Positions 25,931-38,250 of a stretch of 64,000 nucleotides of DNA are shown here, piece by piece. Numbering within the stretch: the stretch's first letter is position 1; each line of letters begins with the position of its first letter. Source of the DNA: Epinephelus fuscoguttatus (taxonomy: Eukaryota > Chordata > Actinopteri > Perciformes > Serranidae); NCBI RefSeq assembly GCF_011397635.1, contig NC_064757.1, forward strand, positions 31,573,339-31,637,338, read 5' to 3'. Made by a program: the position numbers and the translations under genes. A model generated the notes under the pieces. That model was not told the origin of the DNA. It did not search any database and saw nothing but the letters and a program-made list of their open reading frames with translations.

Positions 25931-26610
25931 ATATATTAATATCTGATAGTATACATATGTGACAATAATCATATGTGTATAATAACAGTAGAAGTATGAC
26001 TAATGATAACAGCAGCAGGAGGAGGCATTTGGCAGGACATTTACTCACTGTTATCCATTGTTTGCAGAATATTTCTCCAACTCCAGCTTCTTAAATGTCC
26101 TCCTCTCTACTCCTAATATTTTTTGACCTTGGGAGTTCTTTTAAGGGCTTAACATTTTGTGAATAACCTTTATTTTTACAAGGACCAAGTCTTAACTTTA
26201 AGGAGAAAAAGAATTTTCTTAGAATTTCATCCCTAGGGGCAACTCTTAGTACGAGAAAGCTTTGTGAGTACGGCCCCAGTGAAAGATGAGGCACCTCCTT
26301 GACAAACATTTTTCAAACAACACTGTGGTGATCCCTTTCTGCCTGCCAATGGACAAACTTATGTCTCAAACTTGATATGATTAATTACACTGTTTCAATT
26401 GTTAAATGGATATGAATTAGTTTTATCTATTCCTATATTCTTTTAAGTTTATTGTTATCCTTGGTATTTATTTGAAGGTATTAAGCGTGTTGTTACAATC
26501 ACCCCTGCACATGGGGGGAGATGTAATATTTGACTTTTAGTGCTTCAATCAATAAGGCAACTCTAACATGGCTTGTAAAAACAACTGATGACTGTCAACA
26601 GGTCGAAAGA

Positions 26611-26863
26611 GTCTGTTCTCTGTCTGAAGTCATCAAAATCTGGCACTTGGGCAGTGACTTGCAGCGTCAGACACTGACGAAAAAAGCCGTCCTTTTACAT
26701 CGGCATGATACGCAGCCGGTCACCATTATAGTTAAATGACAACCGGCTGCATCGGGGAAAACACGGCAGGACAAGGACAAAAGTTAAGGCGGGGAATGTG
26801 TGAGTGGGACGGTCGGGAGCAGTGATGGATGGGTCCAACAAACACCCAAGAGAGCAGTGTTAC
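26611..26863 (+). mobile_element. MITE family A, copy 1 (right-truncated)
   Basis: It matches the left half of the family: CTGAAGTCATCAAAATCTGG, then CACTTGGGCAGTGACTTGC, GGACAAGGACAAAAGTTAAG and GATGGGTCCAACAAACACCC. The right half with the GTACCTTGCA block is absent. Confidence 0.8.
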
Positions 26864-26949
26864 AAACATTAAAAAATAGCTTAAGAGATTTTGGAGCCAT
26901 GGCATTAAAACCAAAAAAATGTTACAACAGCCCCCAGTCTCCCCTATCT

Positions 26950-27950
26950 TTCTAAAATGTCACTTTTACTACACTGTTATCTGTCCATCCATTTTTCTCC
27001 TTTATACCCATAAAGAGGCATTTTCTCATTTCCCAGTCCGTCACTGTAACGTCTGATTTTAATGGTCCTGGCTGAATAAAGAATAAAAGCAGCCTACGGC
27101 AGAGACAGCCGAGTTAGAACACAGCAGATTATAACCTCACAGTAGATCGCCTGCCATTGTAATCCCACACACACTAGAATATCCAAATTCATCTGCTGAA
27201 AGGGACCGGACTCTGATGATCTTGCACACATGCTGCAGTAAAAGAGGATTTTATTTTTTATGGATTTATTTATGCCAAATACATTTGATAAATGTATTTT
27301 ATAATTCCTAATATGTATCACAGGAGTCGTCCAAATCCAAACCAGACATCACCAGCTTTCCACTTTGTATTAAAATGCTTGTGAAAACTTGTCAGGGAAG
27401 CTGCACTCATGGTATTTTATTTTCTAAAACACAATGTACTGCAGCAGCGGATTTCTGATTAGAGCCTCTGTTCCTGATAAGAGAAGACGTGTGTGTCTTC
27501 AGTTGCAGAGCGGGGGAAAGAGATGAGCCTGTCATCTTAGGAAGTGACCGATAAAGCAAAGCGACAGCGCAGCCATTTAAGCTGCCTCAATATTTAATTA
27601 ACCACTGCCATCCAGGTTAAGATTAATTACTTCCTGGAACAGAGCAATGAGGGTTCAACCTGATTGGGGTTTCCGCTTCTGAATTGGCCACGATTTCAGA
27701 CTTCATAATGACAAATAATGTCAGAGCTGTAATTATGAGTTATATTTAATGGGTAGAGCAGATTTAGATAAAATTAGGCCAGTCAGGCCGTATGTCTTTA
27801 TGTCGGAGCTACACAGAAGAGGTTCTGCTGGGTTTGAAACTTACATCATTCAGGCACATAACTTTTCTATCATACTGACTTTATATTACTGTAAATTCCT
27901 GCTTGTTATTATATATTTATTACTTTAACATAACATGACATACCATAACA
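26950..27950. other. Non-repetitive AT-rich stretch, candidate conserved non-coding sequence
   Basis: No exon or repeat end was seen. The part from about 27580 to 27780 is dense in TAATTA-, ATTAAT- and CAAT-type motifs without simple repetition, as in vertebrate developmental enhancers. That is only a resemblance. Confidence 0.3.
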
Positions 27951-27951
27951 T

Positions 27952-28147
27952 GAGCGGCAGCAAGATAACCTTCCATGGAATCTAGACACTGGTGGTGGTG
28001 GTGGTGGTAATGGTGGTGGTGATGGCTGCTGACTCTGAGGCTGCTGACTGCAGAGGATGATGAGGTTGATGTATATGTAAAGACTAGGTGGTGATGGGGA
28101 GGTGGAGGGCGTGCACGACGGCAGCAAGAAAGAACCATACTTAAAAT
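27952..28147 (+). repeat. Dispersed repeat B, copy 1 (with GGT expansion)
   Basis: It runs from GAGCGGCAGCA through TAGACACTGGTGGTGGTGG, GGCTGCTGACTCTGAGGC and GGTGATGGGGAGGTGGAGGG to GCAGCAAGAAAGAAC. The same series occurs at 56529-56687. This copy has an expanded GGT tract and a duplicated GCTGCTGACT. Confidence 0.75.
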
Positions 28148-30278
28148 AGTTACCTTACTTATTACATTTAAATAGGCTAACCAGTAATCTTTAACCTATT
28201 ACATTTAAAAAGTAACCTTCCCTAAACTGCCTATGACAGTAAGAACATGTTTTGAATGCCCATGGCAGCATTTATCAGATATTACAGAGTTTTTTTAAAG
28301 AAACACCAGATAAATAACAGAGTCCTGACATGCTTAATCACTGTTACCTTACCATGACAGAGGAAAAGTCATAAAAGTCATAACAAAATTAGCCAAAGAG
28401 AGAGATAAATGCACTGAATTAAAACTAATCCTGTAAATTTCTCACACATGGCTCTGAAGAAATAATGTTAACTGCTGAAATAGAAAGATCTTTTACAGCA
28501 TTTTGTAATATCAAAGTGTCACAGTGAGTGCAGTGTAGTAAAACTGGGAGTCCACGAACCATTGTAACTGTTTCTATCTATGAAGTTTTTGTTCCAAAAG
28601 CGAAGCATAGGTCCAAGAAAATGAACAATCACCTGATGGGAATGGACTTAAACTCCAGTTCAGGCCCCCCTGATGATTTGGTTCTGTGCCCAGTGAGCCA
28701 ATTCAATAATCTTGATCTTTAGGTCTTGATCTTTACATTGGTCAGTGAGTTCAACAAGATAAAGGCATACTAAAAAACAAAACAGAAGAGTACCAAAGTC
28801 ACAAACAATGTCAATCCCTCCTTAAGTCAGTTTTATTATCTGACATTCATGTGTTATTGTGGGTTCCTGAACACAATAGTTTTCCCAGGCTTTCAGCAGT
28901 GTTTCAGACTTTCTTTGATAAACTCAGAATGAACAGCATGACAGGCTCAAGATTAAAAATAATTCAAGCAATTATTTACATTTCATCCCTTCATATTTTA
29001 ATGCGTTTTTTATGTGCTTACACGTTGCTTGGATGTAGTCTGTTGTGTTCAAGTGAACCTGATCTCTACAATGTTATCATGAGGGTGCATTCCTGTCTCT
29101 CTCCCTCTCTTCTGTCTCTGTCTGGCCTTTAAATTGCTTTCTGGAGGCAGGGGATTTTGGCCAGGGAGATAAGGGGAGCAGGATGAAACACTCTTGCTGG
29201 CTGTCTTTCTCTGGGAGGCAGTGGGAGTGTACTGAGCATGGTACATTTACTGAGACAGAGGAGAGAGCGGGTTGTACTTGCTTATCCCTCAGGGTCAGCG
29301 AGGAGACGCCTTGCGACATCTTTCAAACCCATTTCCAAAACTGCCGTCAGCCTTATCAGCAGCAAAACAAACCACTTGTGGGTGAAAAATGTCAAAGCAT
29401 ACAGTAGAGTCTCACTAAAAATACATGGAGATGCTGCAGAACGGATGTCTCTTTGTTTCTCCACTGTCAACAGATTTATGTGCATGTTCTTGTGGTTTTT
29501 CTCCTGCTTGTCTGTCAGTCGGGTCCTGGAGGATCCCAACTCAGCCCTCAGACCTGACACTCTCTTACATAAGCCCTTAGTGCTCTGCTGTCTCCGCAAG
29601 AGCAGGTTGCATGGATTATTGATGCCAGTGCAGAGCGAATAAGTCCTCACATGGCAAGGACATACTAGTCACACACGTGCTGCACGATCCACCTGCTTCA
29701 GAAACCACTCTGTTTCATATTTCATCCTCTCTATTGTAAAGATTTCAAGGGAGCGTGTTGTGTTTCTGGTGGTGTGAGCATGCGGGGATTCCCTCTCCAC
29801 AAGCACTTTACTTTTTATGTGCCCAACCACAGTACATTCATGTCACCCTCCTCCTTCTCATGCCTGAGCTTTGATTTCACACAGCGTGCCTCCCTGGTTG
29901 ACACACATGTATTTCTGACTAGGCTCTGCACGTTGAAGTCATCCCCGCATGGATTAGCATATTAATGGGATGTCCTCTTTGTCCCTGTTTTCTGTCAGTC
30001 AGATTTCACAGCAGCGAGGGAGACGGACGAGGCGAGGCGGATGGGTAGGAAGGGAAGTGCAGAGATGGTGGAGCGTGCTGCAGCTTGGGAGTCACACTTA
30101 AGTATAACGATGCAGGTGGGACGAATACTCAGTGTGGGAGTCGAGCTTCATATGTTCTTAGTGACAATTAAAAGTTGCACTTATTTGGTGGGTGTTGATC
30201 CAAATCAGAAAGTAAAGACAAACTGCAGCTTATGTTGGACTGCTTTGGTGAAAGAAATCCAAAAAGTTTTTGTCGCTT
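28148..30278. other. Intergenic, no feature recognised
   Basis: Mixed-composition sequence without recognisable repeats. The open frame 29238-29642 (+) overlaps another of similar size on the minus strand and resembles no family I know, so neither is called. Confidence 0.45.
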
Positions 30279-30292
30279 AAAACATACATTTC

Positions 30293-32988
30293 GCCCAGAA
30301 TTTTATAAGAAAATGGCCAAACTGGTGGTGGAGCCACTTACCAGAATGTATACAGAGTCCTTTGAATGTGGCACATTACCGCCAACACTCAATTTGGCCA
30401 ATATATCACTTATATTAAAGAAAGGCAAACCCTCAGACTGCTGCTCATCATATAGGCCAATAAGCCTGATCGGGGTTGACTGTAAATTGCTATCTAAACT
30501 CCTTGCCAGGAGATTGAAGGTTCATCTTCCAGCTCTCATTAAGGCTGATCAGACAGGTTTTATCAGGAACAGTTTCTCATACACTAATGTTAGGCGCCTT
30601 CTTAATGTGATTCAACATGCAAACTGTACTCAAGAGAGAATTTTATGTGTTGCTTTAGATGCAGCTAAAGCATTTGATAGAGTGGAATTTGAATATTTGT
30701 TTGAAGTTCTTCAGAGGTTTGGACTTGGGCCTGAATTTATTAAGTGGGTTAGGCTGCTCTATAGCACCCCATGGCAAGAGTGCTGGTTAATGGCATTGCC
30801 TCTGAGGCCTTTCATCTTGGTCGAGGCACGAGGCAGGGCTGCCCCTTGTCCCCTCTGCTATTTGCTTTGGCCATCGAGCCATTAGCTGAGGCAATAAGGT
30901 GTGCAGATAACATTTTTGGTGTTAATCTCTGTGGAACTGTTTATAAACTGGCACTTTATGCTGATGATGTTATTCTCTTTTTGACTCAGCCTGAATCTTC
31001 TGTCCCAGCCCTCATCTCCACTATACAATTATTTGGCACGTTCTCAGGTTACAAAATTAATTTCGACAAATCTGAAGCGCTGCCATTGGGTGACTTTGGG
31101 GATAAGGGTGCAATACCCAATTTTCCGTTTAATTGGTCTGATTCTGGTTTCACATATTTAGGTGTTAAGATCTCTGCCAACCTAAACAACCTGTGTAAGC
31201 TAAATTTTCTCCCCATTTTGTCTTCAATTAAAAGTGACTTACTCAGGTGGTTTGACCTCCCCCTCTCCTGGATGGGTAGAGTGAGTTTAATCAAAATGAA
31301 TGTTCTCCCGAGAATCCTGTACCCAATGCAGATGCTCCCTTTGAGGATAAATAATTCTGTTTTCTCTGATATTGATAAAGCTATTTCAAAATCTATCTGG
31401 CATGGGAAGAAACCGCGTCTCAGTTTGAAAACGCTGCGGCTGCCCGGGGAGAGTGGGGTCTTTCATTGCCTGACTTTAAACTTTATAATTGGGCATGTCA
31501 TATGCGTACAGTGTTTGGGTGGCTGAAACATTTTATGGATCCTACACAGGAAACCCACACTGATGCTTGGCACTGCCCCTTATTGTCTCCACTTAGCCTT
31601 GTTGTTAATGAGAAGTCTTTGCTCCCAGTCAAGGTCAAAAACAGTCCCATTATGATGAACACAATCAGAACATGGGAGAGGATTGTTAAGCCCACTCAAA
31701 GTAAAGGTCCCTCACCAGCCCTTCACCCTATTATTCAGAATAAGGCCTTTCCCCCAGGACTTGATACAAATATATTCCAGTGCTGGTATGATTGTGGTAT
31801 TAAAATTGTTGGAGATTTGTTTGAGAGGGATGAACTGTTGTCTTTTAAACAAATAAGGGCCAAATTTGGTGTACCATCTCAACATTCTTATGGCTACCTC
31901 CAGGTCAGACATTTTATTAATAGCCTAGGTCTCACTGAAGCCCAGCCAATAACCTCAGCTATTGACTCATTTTTGTTACAATGTCAGCATAACAAGAAAA
32001 TTATTTCCCATTTCTATAGGAAACTACAGTCCCTCAATCTATGTAATATTGAGGTTTATGGCACAGGGACTTGGCAACTGAGTTTGGAGAGGAAGCATGG
32101 TCAGATGCAATAGCATCAATAGGCAAGATCTTTTTATGCAACAGACTAACTGAGAGCCAGTATAGGATCCTTCATAGATTACAACGCACACCGCAGTCCT
32201 TGAACTCTTTCTATCCTGAAATCTCTCCCCTGTGTAGTAAATGCAAGCAGGAGGTTGGGTCTTGCATACATTGCATCTGGCGCTGCCCTTTGATATTTAA
32301 ATTTTGGGAAAAAGTCTCACAGGAAATTAACTTAATTTTTGTTAAGAACATACAAATAGATCCTGGTTTATTTCTACTTAATCTTTCAGGAGTGGGACTC
32401 TCTTTGTCAAGTCCCCAGCAAAAACTCCTGTACAAGTTCTTTTAGCTAGGAGATGCATTTTATTTCAGTGGATCAAGCCCAGACCCCCATCTGTTAACCA
32501 GTGGTATGGAGAGATATTTAAAGTTCTACCAATGGAGCGCCTGAGCTCAGTTTTAAAGGGGAACGAGAGTTATTTTGATAAGCTGTGGGCTCCCTTCTTG
32601 AACCGCCTACCGGGTGATGTAGCAGACTTAGTACGTAGAGGCCGCTGCAATGTGGATTGGCGCCCCCCTTGCACCTCTGTATCTCCCTAATGCTCTTTCT
32701 CAGGTGTTGATTTTGTTTTATTGATATGGCTGCACAGTCCCTGTTCCATGTATAATGTCTAAACTGTAAACTCTCTTAGAACTTTCCATGTAAGGTCCAG
32801 GGTTTTTTTGTTTGTTTTATTTCTACCTGTATTTTTCTTATTTTTATTTATTTTATTTTATTTTTTTGCCTCTCTTTCCATATGTCATTCAGTCTGTGAT
32901 ATGTTTTTACTTGCCTCTGCTGTCATGTATGTTCTCTGTTCTGTGTCTGTTTAAAAATGAATTAACTATTGGCTAAAAAAAAAAAAAT
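30293..32988 (+). mobile_element. 5'-truncated L1/Tx1-like LINE with 14-bp target duplication
   Basis: The insertion is flanked by AAAACATACATTTC at 30279-30292 and 32989-33002. The 3' end is an A-rich tail (32975-32988) after a T-rich 3' UTR. The target TTAAAA matches an L1-type endonuclease preference. Only the reverse transcriptase domain onward remains, as usual for 5'-truncated retrotransposition. Confidence 0.92.
30296..32690 (+). pseudogene. LINE ORF2: reverse transcriptase and C-terminal domain, broken
   Basis: The reading passes through at least four frames, approximately 30296-30780, 30771-31450, 31440-32110 and 32071-32690. RT landmarks are in order: SYRPISLIGVDCKLLSKLLA, LDAAKAFDRVEF (motif A), GTRQGCPLSPLLFALAIEPL (motif B), LYADDVILF (motif C, catalytic YADD) and FTYLGVKIS. 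They are followed by the LLRWFDLPLSWMGR region and a C-terminal zinc-knuckle-like CSKCKQEVGSCIHCIWRCP block, ending near WRPPCTSVSP. The catalytic residues survive but the frameshifts prevent a full protein. Endonuclease and ORF1 are missing. Confidence 0.9.
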
Positions 32989-33316
32989 AAAACATACATT
33001 TCAAAACACATGTGCACAGATAACACAATATACACAGGCGTGCAAAAGTTTGGGCACCCCTGGTCAAAATGCCTTTTACTATGAATAGTTAGGTGACTAG
33101 AAGATGAACTGATCTCCAAAAGGCATGAAGTTAAGGATGAAACATGCTTTTCAACACGTCAAGCAAGATTAGAGTGTTACTTTTGTTCTGCACAATTTTA
33201 AAGTGAAACAAAGGAGAGGAGCACCATGCAAAAGTTTGGGCACCCCAAGACATTTAAGCTCTCAGACAACTTTTACTACGGTCTTAGACCTTAATTAGCT
33301 TGTTAAGGCTATGGCC

Positions 33317-33840
33317 AACAAATTCTCACTCCGACCTCGTCACATTCAGTCATCGACTTTCTACGTCCACATACGAAGTGAAAGGTACCCTGGGTGTATT
33401 GGTTGTTGACGTTCTAGGACATCATGTCAAGTTTCACCTGTTACATGCGTTGTCTTCTTTCAAAATATATTTCTGTTTTCACAGGAAATTTAATGTTTAC
33501 ATTCAGTCTCTTCCAAAATTAATCCACTACGTCGGTACAACACCCCAAATTGATGTTTTTTTTCCCCTTCAACAACAAACACGTGGTTAGGTTTAGGAAA
33601 AAGGAACAGGGTTTGGATTTAGAATCTTACGGGACACAAACACCGCTCTCTCGGATGAAAGTCAGTGTTTTTTGTTCTTGTCCCGCTGCGTTTCCCCCTG
33701 ACGCTGCTGGCCCTTAAACTGTAACTGCAACTGGCCCCGTATCATGCTGATGTTAAAGGATGCCTTTTTTCGATGGTTTCTGATGCCACAAGTCACTACT
33801 CAAGCACCAGATTTCGACAATGTCAGAGTTAGACCGGTCT
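33317..33840 (-). mobile_element. MITE family A, copy 2, nested in a Tc1 element
   Basis: In inverted orientation it runs AACAAATTCTCACTCCGACC, GGTACCCTGGGTGTATTGG, CAACAAACACGTGGTTAGG and CAAGCACCAGATTTCGACAA. It has nearly the full length. It sits inside the Tc1 at 33033-34941 and is therefore younger than it. Confidence 0.85.
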
Positions 33841-34109
33841 TCCCAGATTTATATTTCATCATTTTCTTGCGAGATTTACAGAACAAAAATGATTGAATTG
33901 ATATGTCAAATATGTATTAGATCATGGCAGTCATGGAAGAAGTTTACAAATCCTTTATGGCTTGTTCGCAATCATAGTTAGGAAAGGCCAGGTGATGCAA
34001 ATTTCAAAGCTTTCAAAATATTGTCACTCCTGAGACCTTGTCCCAACAATCAGCTTAGCACTCTGAAAACTAAAATAACTGATGCTCACAAAGCAGGAGA
34101 AGACTATGA

Positions 34110-34880
34110 GAAGATAGAAAAGTGTTTCAGGTAGCTGTGTCCTCACTTCGTAATGTTATGTTAACAGGAACTGTGGAGGTGAGGTTGAGGCCTGGAAGAC
34201 CAGGAAAACTTTCCGAGAGAACGGCTCGTAGGATTATTAGAAGGGCAAATCAAAACCCCTGTTTGACTGCAAAAGACCTGCAGGAAGATTTATCAGACTC
34301 TGCAGTGGTGATGCACTGTTCTACTGTGCTGTGACACCTGCACAAATATGACCTTTATAGGAGAGTCATCAGAAGAAAACCTTTCCTGCATCCCCACCAC
34401 AAAATTCAGTCTCAGAAGTCTGCAAAGGAACATCTAAACAAGCCTGATGCTTTTTGGAAACAAGTCCTGTAGACTGATGAAGTTGTATGTTTGGAGAAAA
34501 AAAGGGACACCTGTCCAACTGTTAAACATGGGGGTGTATCGATCATGCTTTGGGTTTGTGTTGCAACCAGTGACACAGGGAACATTTCACAGGTAGAGGG
34601 AAAATGGATTCAGTTACATTCCGGCAAATTCTGAACGCAAACATCACACCATCTGTAGAAAAGCTAAGGATGAAGAGAGGATGGCTTCTACAACAGAACA
34701 ATGATCTCAAACACACCTTGAAATCCACAATGGACTATCTCAAGAGGCGCAAGCTGAAGGTTTTGCTGTAGCCCTCACCGTCCCCGACCTAGACATCATT
34801 AAACATCTGGGGATAGACCTCAAAACAGCAGTGCATGCAAAAGGATCTCACAGAGCTAGAAGCACGCAATCATTCACTTG
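34110..34880 (+). pseudogene. Tc1-type transposase relic
   Basis: Discontinuous plus-strand pieces include VEVRLRPGRPGKLSERTARR (with the GRPR-like hinge altered to GRPG), the segment LQQNNDLKHTLK, where the usual catalytic Asp is Asn, and SPSPDLDIIKHL, where the catalytic Glu is replaced by Lys. Stops and frameshifts occur throughout. Dead copy. Confidence 0.75.
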
Positions 34881-34943
34881 CTTAGCTATACACAGTAAAC
34901 AGAATTTTGACCAGGGGTGCCCTGACATTTGCATGGAACTGTA

Positions 34944-36960
34944 TTGCACATGTTTATTTTAATGTTGTTTAGAAAACTATCACCAAACCTTTTTACAAGC
35001 TGAGAAAATCAGCCCTTTTTTTTAGCTTGGTGACAATGTATTTTCCAGATAATCCAGTGGATTTTTAAATGGTTTATTCATCAAAAGACGTTTCCCCAAC
35101 CCATTACGGTCCACTTTATAGTTAAATGGAAAATTCAAAACTCAGCTGAAACGATTTATTTCCAAGTCTTGTCAGAAAAATATCAAGCAACTAATCTGGT
35201 AACCATTTAATCTTTAAAGTGATTCCCTTTTCCAAATTTGCTGATTGGACAAAGACATTTGTTAGCCTAGATGAGTTTTTCAGAAATTAATCTGTACATT
35301 AATGGATAGTGAAAATAACTAAGTTGCAGCTCTGTTGGAGATTAATGGTTTACACTGGACAGTGATGTTGTCATGACCCATCAAGCTACCTAAATTCATG
35401 TTTATTTGTCATCCCCGTGCTTCCTGTTTCATTTTGGTAGCCAGTCCCGTCTCGTTTCAGATCCCACGTCCTGTCAACTTTGCCTCCTTTGTGATTACTT
35501 GCCCCGCCCTAATGTGTTTCACCTGTGTCTCAATGTCTCCCTTGTCCCTGTCTTCCCCTCCTTTGTTGCCGGATCATCTTTGCCCTTGAGAGAGAGTTCC
35601 AGCATTTCCCTAGTGTTCCCTGTGAGTATGTTTTTGACCATTTTTTACCTCTCGAAGTGGATACCTTTGCCTGTGTAACTGATCATCCATGTACCGACCT
35701 GAGCCTGATTAAAGACCTTGAACTTTTATCCAAATTTGTGAGTATGCTTTTTGAGTCCATCTGTATTTTGTGCTTGACAGATGTCGCTGTGTATGGAGAA
35801 TGAGAAGGTACTTCACACAATGTGGGACATGGTGCCATTATGTAAGGTATGCGCACAGTATATGCACTCAGTCCAAAAATGAGTTTACAGTGTCCAGGTC
35901 TGTGAGTCGAGGTAGGGTATCGGCATCTGTAAACCAGCCTTTGGTTGTCCATTCATTTTGATCTATGTTGTTTATCATGATTAGTTTTGTCAAATACTGT
36001 TGCTTGACTACCGTAACAGAGCACAATCCTCACAAGATGGTGCCTCCAGCCAAAAACATTAACGTGGCGTGAGGTCACCTTCACGTTCTCTATTGTAGGA
36101 TTAAATTGTGAGGTGTCTTGTAGTGATACAAAAAACAACCAGCTCCCTCTCACTCATTCACAGTTTTGTTCCTTACCAGCATTAAAAAAGGTATTTCTTC
36201 CTCTTTCAGCACTTTGCCTCCCGTCACAAGCACATCTTTGTCCCTCTCCGTCCAGGGATGCCTCAGTTTGCTACTTAGCAACTGTTTCCACGGCTACAAA
36301 GTTGCTCCCTGTTTCACCCCAACCCCGCCTCCACAATAAGTCGCCGGTGTCCCCCTGCTCCTTTGTGTCCACTTCCCAAAGCCACTGTCTCTGTTAAACA
36401 CTTCCTGTTTGTTAACGTGATTTAAAACGTGCCCGAACTGTCTGATGTTTTTACAACAGCTTCGTGTCTCATGCTGAGGAGACGATGTCATCCAGCTCCA
36501 TGATACAGTACTGCTCTCTGTGGAGAGATGGTTGTTACCTTGATGCTTTTGGTGCTTGTATTGGTCCGAGGAGGGCTGTAGGAAGTGTATTGATGAATGT
36601 GACAACCAGTTACCAGTTACACTCGGGCAATTTTCCTTTTCCCTCCATGGGTGTCAGTATGCTCTGAGAAAATACAGCTCAGCACTAATGTCACTGAGAC
36701 AAATTGACGCCCACTGTCCACATGTTTCAGGCTGTCATTTACGCTCTCAGGAGGAGAGCAGATGAACCTTTGAATGTTCAGAGACTGGTCCTCAGAGATT
36801 CCCGGAGATAAGGGAATAATGTACAGTAAAGGCTGCTGCACATTCATGAATGCAAGCGATGGAGAAAGAAAGAGCTATTTATATCACACCTAAAAATAGA
36901 CATTCTTCTCCATAGAAACATGAAATCCTTCTGAGGGGTGAATTACGCTCAAGCTGCCAC
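34944..36960. other. Intergenic, mostly unrecognised
   Basis: About 35140-35345 resembles the common ATTAATC...TGCAGCTC fish MITE family seen near 48.5 kb. About 35395-35730 (CCGTGCTTCCTGTTTCATTT to CTGATTAAAGACCTTGAACT) looks like the terminal part of a dispersed fish repeat. No gene was recognised. Confidence 0.35.
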
Positions 36961-36962
36961 TG

Positions 36963-36963
<1 letters not shown>

Positions 36964-37020
<57 letters not shown>
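36964..37020. repeat. (TG)n microsatellite
   Basis: An almost perfect TG dinucleotide array of about 57 bp. Confidence 0.95.
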
Positions 37021-37021
<1 letters not shown>

Positions 37022-37915
37022 TACATCTGTGTGTTATTCTTCCTTTTCTTCTAAAGGTGAAAGCAAATTACCGACTGTATCATCCCAGCTGTGAGGTTCT
37101 TTCTTGGGGAATCTCCGCTCTCCCTCTCAGCCTGCAGCAGACAGGATTTGTACAGTGCTTTGATGATCAACACCACCTCCTCCACCTCTTTTTTCTGTCA
37201 CCGTGACGAGCTTTAAGCTGACAGGCGCGGCGTAGATCCATGCACATTAGTTTACAGTAGAAATAAGGGGAAGTGTGTGAATCCATGGCTAATGTGCCGT
37301 CGTCTAGTTGATGCGTAAAAGACTTAATGACGTGAAAATGGAAACTCTATGCTCTAATATTAGCTCCTCTAAACAAAGACAATCAAACATGCAAAACCCA
37401 AATGACCCTTGTCTAAAAGCATTTAACAGAGATAATTTGGATAGCTGATTGTGTTCCCAGCACTTTGAGGAAAGTTTGGGTTCTGTGATGAGCTTAAGCC
37501 TTAAGCTTGTGAAATAACATGTTATTTTTATCACCCTGCTGTAACACTGGGTAATGCTGATTTCAGTATCATCAATTTGCCTGGATGAAGTTTATTTAAA
37601 CACATCTAAGCAATGTCAGCAAACAAATGTTATACTCAGGAGCGTGGCACTAAATTCTGGGCCCTTTGTATAAGCAGTCTCTGTGGCCCCACCCCCCCAA
37701 ACTTTTTCGTCTCTCTCATACACCCTTTGAATTAATTTTACAAAGTCAGTTTGATTTTGTTCCCTTTCTTTTTCTTTCTCTCTATTATTTCCCTTTCACG
37801 TGGAACGACATGACAGCGTACGTTAGTGTTCCAGCATCATAAGCGGTCACTTGGCTCCAGGTGCATTTAGAGTGCATCCTTGTGCAGGGACGGACTAAAG
37901 AATTTTGCGCCTCAA
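37021..37915. other. Intergenic, no feature seen
   Basis: No exon, RNA gene or repeat boundary was identified between the TG array and the TTAA-type MITE. Confidence 0.4.
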
Positions 37916-38246
37916 GCCCAGTTCAGACCAATGATTTGCAACGAGGCAAAATGACTGCAGGTGGCGTGTTTGCTTGCTGTGACAAGTGCTCTGTCTACGC
38001 CTATCCCTCTGTTTCCAACCTCATGGTGTGCCAGTGTTTTAAGGAACTACAAATTATATTAAGCCACAAAATCAGCCTGAAAAGGTGGAAATCAGAACGA
38101 AAGTACAGAGAGATTGAGATGATACACCGTCTCATCTAGTTGCATTGGTGTGAATCGACCGGTTTTTAGAACGCTGCAGAATGACACATTGCAAGTGGTT
38201 GCCAGTTTCAACTCGTCTCGTCGCGGATATTTGGTCTGAACTGAGC
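37916..38246. mobile_element. TTAA-type (piggyBac-like) MITE, copy 2
   Basis: It starts GCCCAGTTCAGACCAATGAT and ends ATTTGGTCTGAACTGAGC, inverted relatives of the ends of the intron element at 12116-12820. The right side is flanked by TTAA (38247-38250), the left by a one-base variant TCAA. The interior AAAATGACTGCAGGTGGCG and GTGTTTGCTTGCTGTGACAA match that copy in reverse. Confidence 0.75.
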
Positions 38247-38250
38247 TTAA

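Larger units (their letters stand above)
22786..26949. repeat. Candidate large composite element with matching outer inverted ends
   Basis: The left end GGGGGAGGCCGGGGTCAGTT GTAAC (22787-22811) is mirrored by GTTACAACAGCCCCCAGTCT CCCC (26924-26947). Related GGGGTCAGTTGTAAC motifs recur internally at 24207. CTGCCTGCCAAAGGACAAAC at 23609 recurs as CTGCCTGCCAATGGACAAAC near 26340. A SINE, a dispersed repeat and a MITE fragment are nested inside. No transposase was recognised and no flanking duplication was found, so this may be two related small elements rather than one. Confidence 0.35.
33033..34941 (+). mobile_element. Tc1-type transposon, decayed, interrupted by another insertion
   Basis: The left end CACAGGCGTGCAAAAGTTTG and the right end (reverse complement CAGTTCCATGCAAATGTCAG) share GGGCACCCCTGGTCAAAAT, and each abuts TA (33031-33032, 34942-34943). 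A second AAAAGTTTGGGCACCCC inside the left arm (33230-33246) looks like the inner direct repeat known in some Tc1 groups. About 650 bp near 33310-33958, including MITE family A copy 2, was inserted later, since the host sequence appears to resume at GGCTTGTTCGCAATCAT. Confidence 0.85.

Noticed and set aside
29238..29650. Overlapping 134-codon (+) and 122-codon (-) open frames
   Set aside because: They overlap on opposite strands, have no family resemblance, no codon bias and no splice or promoter context. Chance open frames in non-repetitive DNA.
35398..35803. Overlapping plus-strand frames of 63-92 codons
   Set aside because: Hydrophobic, Ser/Leu/Cys-rich translations of what looks like a dispersed repeat terminus; no domain and no splice structure.
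36967..37206. Frame beginning with a run of Cys-Val
   Set aside because: It is the translation of the TG microsatellite.
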